A stretch of DNA of 37,758 nt from an uncultured Clostridia bacterium (GTDB taxonomy: Bacteria; Bacillota; Clostridia; TANB77; CAG-508): contig CANRAM010000006.1 in the NCBI GenBank assembly GCA_947628605.1, positions 1-37,758 on the forward strand, given 5' to 3'. Below are positions 37,035 through 37,758 of this stretch, in pieces. A program made the translations under genes and the position numbers. Below the pieces are notes generated by a model. That model had not been told where the DNA came from. It was given only the letters and a program-made list of their open reading frames with translations, and ran no database searches. Positions within the stretch are counted from its first letter, which is position 1, and the number at the start of each line of letters is the position of its first letter.

Positions 37035-37227
37035 TAGTATCGGACTTTCACCATTTTGCTACTAGAACGATACTACTGTTTATGTGTTTATAACTTAAGA
37101 ACGGTTTTCTATAATTATAGTATTTGCTTAAGTCACAGGAATTAAATCTCTTTGATACAAATTCACTCGGTGTTCTCCGTAAAGATACACCCTTCTGGAA
37201 TGAATTACTTTCTAATTCTTGTGTATC
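37035..37227 (-). ncRNA. Structured spacer downstream of the DGR template repeat
   Basis: On the minus strand three nested or serial stems follow the template repeat. Stem 1: GATACAC/GTGTATC (37221-37227 with 37184-37190), enclosing GAATTA/TAATTC (37213-37218 with 37202-37207). Stem 2: 37127-37133 with 37093-37099, enclosing the palindrome 37109-37120. Stem 3: 37068-37075 with 37035-37042. In known DGRs the RNA downstream of the template is structured and needed for priming of cDNA. That role here is inferred from position. No coding region is present in the gap from 36789 to 37676. Confidence 0.55.
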
Positions 37228-37365
37228 GAAGTGGACTCAAGGGACTAGCACAGCGCGGAACCCGTTATTGTAGTTCGGTTTGCCGGTATTGTTATTGAAG
37301 GCGAACACTCCTGCATTAGCTCCATTATTCCAATTGCCTCCGGCGGTAGAAGAACGGATTCGTTT
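37228..37365 (-). repeat. DGR template repeat (TR)
   Basis: Read on the minus strand this non-coding stretch 'translates' as GGNWNNGANAGVFAFNNN, then TGKPNYNNGFRAVLVP and a stop, with about ten AAT/AAC codons. That is the classic template for a C-type-lectin variable domain in diversity-generating retroelements. There is no start codon, and a stop lies just upstream. The 3' part is repeated at 37668-37758 with changes only at template A's. Right boundary is uncertain because the variable copy is cut by the window edge. Confidence 0.88.
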
Positions 37366-37510
37366 CAGTAGGGAAATTCGAGTAGCTACGATTTAATCCC
37401 TTTCAAGGTCCTTCTATATTTTCCTTTTTGGTACCAAACTAGAATAAGACCCTGAATAATATTAATTTTAGTTTATGTAATCGTTATACAATAAAAACTA
37501 TAAATATTTT

Positions 37511-37526
37511 GGCGGGTTTCCCCGCC
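37511..37526 (-). other. GC-rich hairpin with GAAA loop
   Basis: Minus strand GGCGGG-GAAA-CCCGCC, a perfect 6-bp stem with a GNRA tetraloop in otherwise AT-rich DNA. It lies between target gene and template repeat. Confidence 0.75.
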
Positions 37527-37554
37527 CGATACTAATGAAAAGTTTATATTTTTT

Positions 37555-37570
37555 GCCCCCTTACGGGGGC
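37555..37570 (-). other. GC-rich hairpin with GTAA loop
   Basis: Minus strand GCCCCC-GTAA-GGGGGC, again a 6-bp stem with a GNRA loop. No T-run follows, so a plain terminator is doubtful. Paired with the hairpin 28 bases further on, it may be part of the DGR RNA. Confidence 0.75.
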
Positions 37571-37657
37571 ATTTTCACGTGTGAGAAAATTTTATTCCCG
37601 TATTTTTATTTCTTTGTCCGTTCACACAACTGCCGAATAAAGGGAAAAAGGTTGAGA

Positions 37658-37673
37658 GGTCACTTTCAAAGTG
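37658..37673. other. Short inverted repeat beside the variable repeat
   Basis: CACTT-TCA-AAGTG (37661-37673) forms a small hairpin or cruciform directly after the stop codon of the variable gene. The template copy lacks the left arm. DGR target sites are known to carry such hairpins just downstream of the mutagenic homology region. Confidence 0.5.
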
Positions 37674-37676
37674 GAC

Positions 37677-37758
37677 TCAAGGGACTAGCACAGCGCGGAA
37701 CCCGCTACCGTAGTACGGCACGCCGGTAGCGACAACGAAGGCGAACACTCCTGCATCA
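37677..37758 (-). CDS. DGR target protein, C-terminal variable repeat (partial)
   Basis: The last 26 residues and stop of a protein whose gene continues past the right edge: DAGVFAFVVATGVPYYGSGF, then RAVLVP. It matches the template-encoded sequence except at positions where the template has A. GFRAVL near the C-terminus is the usual end of the C-type-lectin (formylglycine-generating-enzyme-like) domain used by DGRs for ligand binding. The rest of the protein, and so its cell location and role, cannot be seen. Confidence 0.85.
   Translation of the reverse strand, partial: DAGVFAFVVATGVPYYGSGFRAVLVP

Noticed and set aside
37021..37080. Part of a group II intron, suggested by GGTGAAAGTCC
   Set aside because: No domain V, no intron-encoded protein and no 5' boundary motif; the stretch fits better as a loop in the structured DGR spacer.
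37511..37570. The two GC-rich hairpins as a CRISPR or repeat array
   Set aside because: Different sequences, only two units, no spacers.
37535..37729. Plus-strand reading frame of 64 codons
   Set aside because: It runs antisense through the variable repeat and hairpins and has no ribosome site.

Overview
The window is AT-rich DNA from a low-GC, spore-forming member of the Clostridia (Bacillota), probably an uncultured gut-type lineage. Evidence for this is the AGA-rich codon use, strong AGGAGG-type ribosome sites, a SAM-I riboswitch before metK, a tetrahydrofolate riboswitch before folT, a spore photoproduct lyase, an SspH-type spore protein, and the adk-map-infA-rpmJ-rpsM-rpsK-rpsD-rpoA-rplQ block. 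The species cannot be fixed from this sequence. Nearly all genes lie on the minus strand.

Layout: 1-700, remnant of a tyrosine recombinase. 700-7300, rlmD, a cell-wall polysaccharide deacetylase, guaB, and ackA/pta (acetate and ATP from acetyl-CoA). 7330-7883, an isolated GC-richer gene of foreign look. 7969-12754, an RNHCP zinc protein, a TGS/uridine-kinase-like protein, sspH, glyS and a Cof-type HAD phosphatase. 12778-18832, cdaA (c-di-AMP synthesis), small membrane proteins, paired half-size TauE/SafE proteins, an XRE regulator, rarA-ruvA and a membrane J-domain protein. 18881-25440, metK with its riboswitch and the ribosomal protein/RNA polymerase block. 25495-28216, a murD-murL pair that suggests the L-Glu/epimerase route to muramoyl-L-Ala-D-Glu. 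28380-32474, copper export (copA, copZ), a thioesterase and a flavodiiron protein. 32497-36966, splB and a folate uptake/retention operon (folT-folC-ecfA-ecfT) under a THF riboswitch. 36970-37758, non-coding DNA holding the template repeat of a diversity-generating retroelement (DGR), then the truncated variable repeat of its target gene at the right edge.

Two observations stand out. (1) Five otherwise intact genes (ackA, the kinase, glyS, the HAD gene, and ecfA twice) are each interrupted by a +1 frameshift. At all six sites the shift falls on an in-frame CGG codon, and skipping its C restores the family sequence with a GGA/GGT glycine codon. The sites occur on both genome strands and always in the coding sense. 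By eye I found no ordinary in-frame CGG in any native gene; the only one is in the foreign-looking gene. This looks like systematic +1 decoding at an unassigned CGG codon, not random error. (2) The DGR template and variable repeats differ at 14 positions, all of them adenines of the template, which is the signature of mutagenic retrohoming. The reverse transcriptase is not in the window and should lie beyond the right edge or elsewhere.
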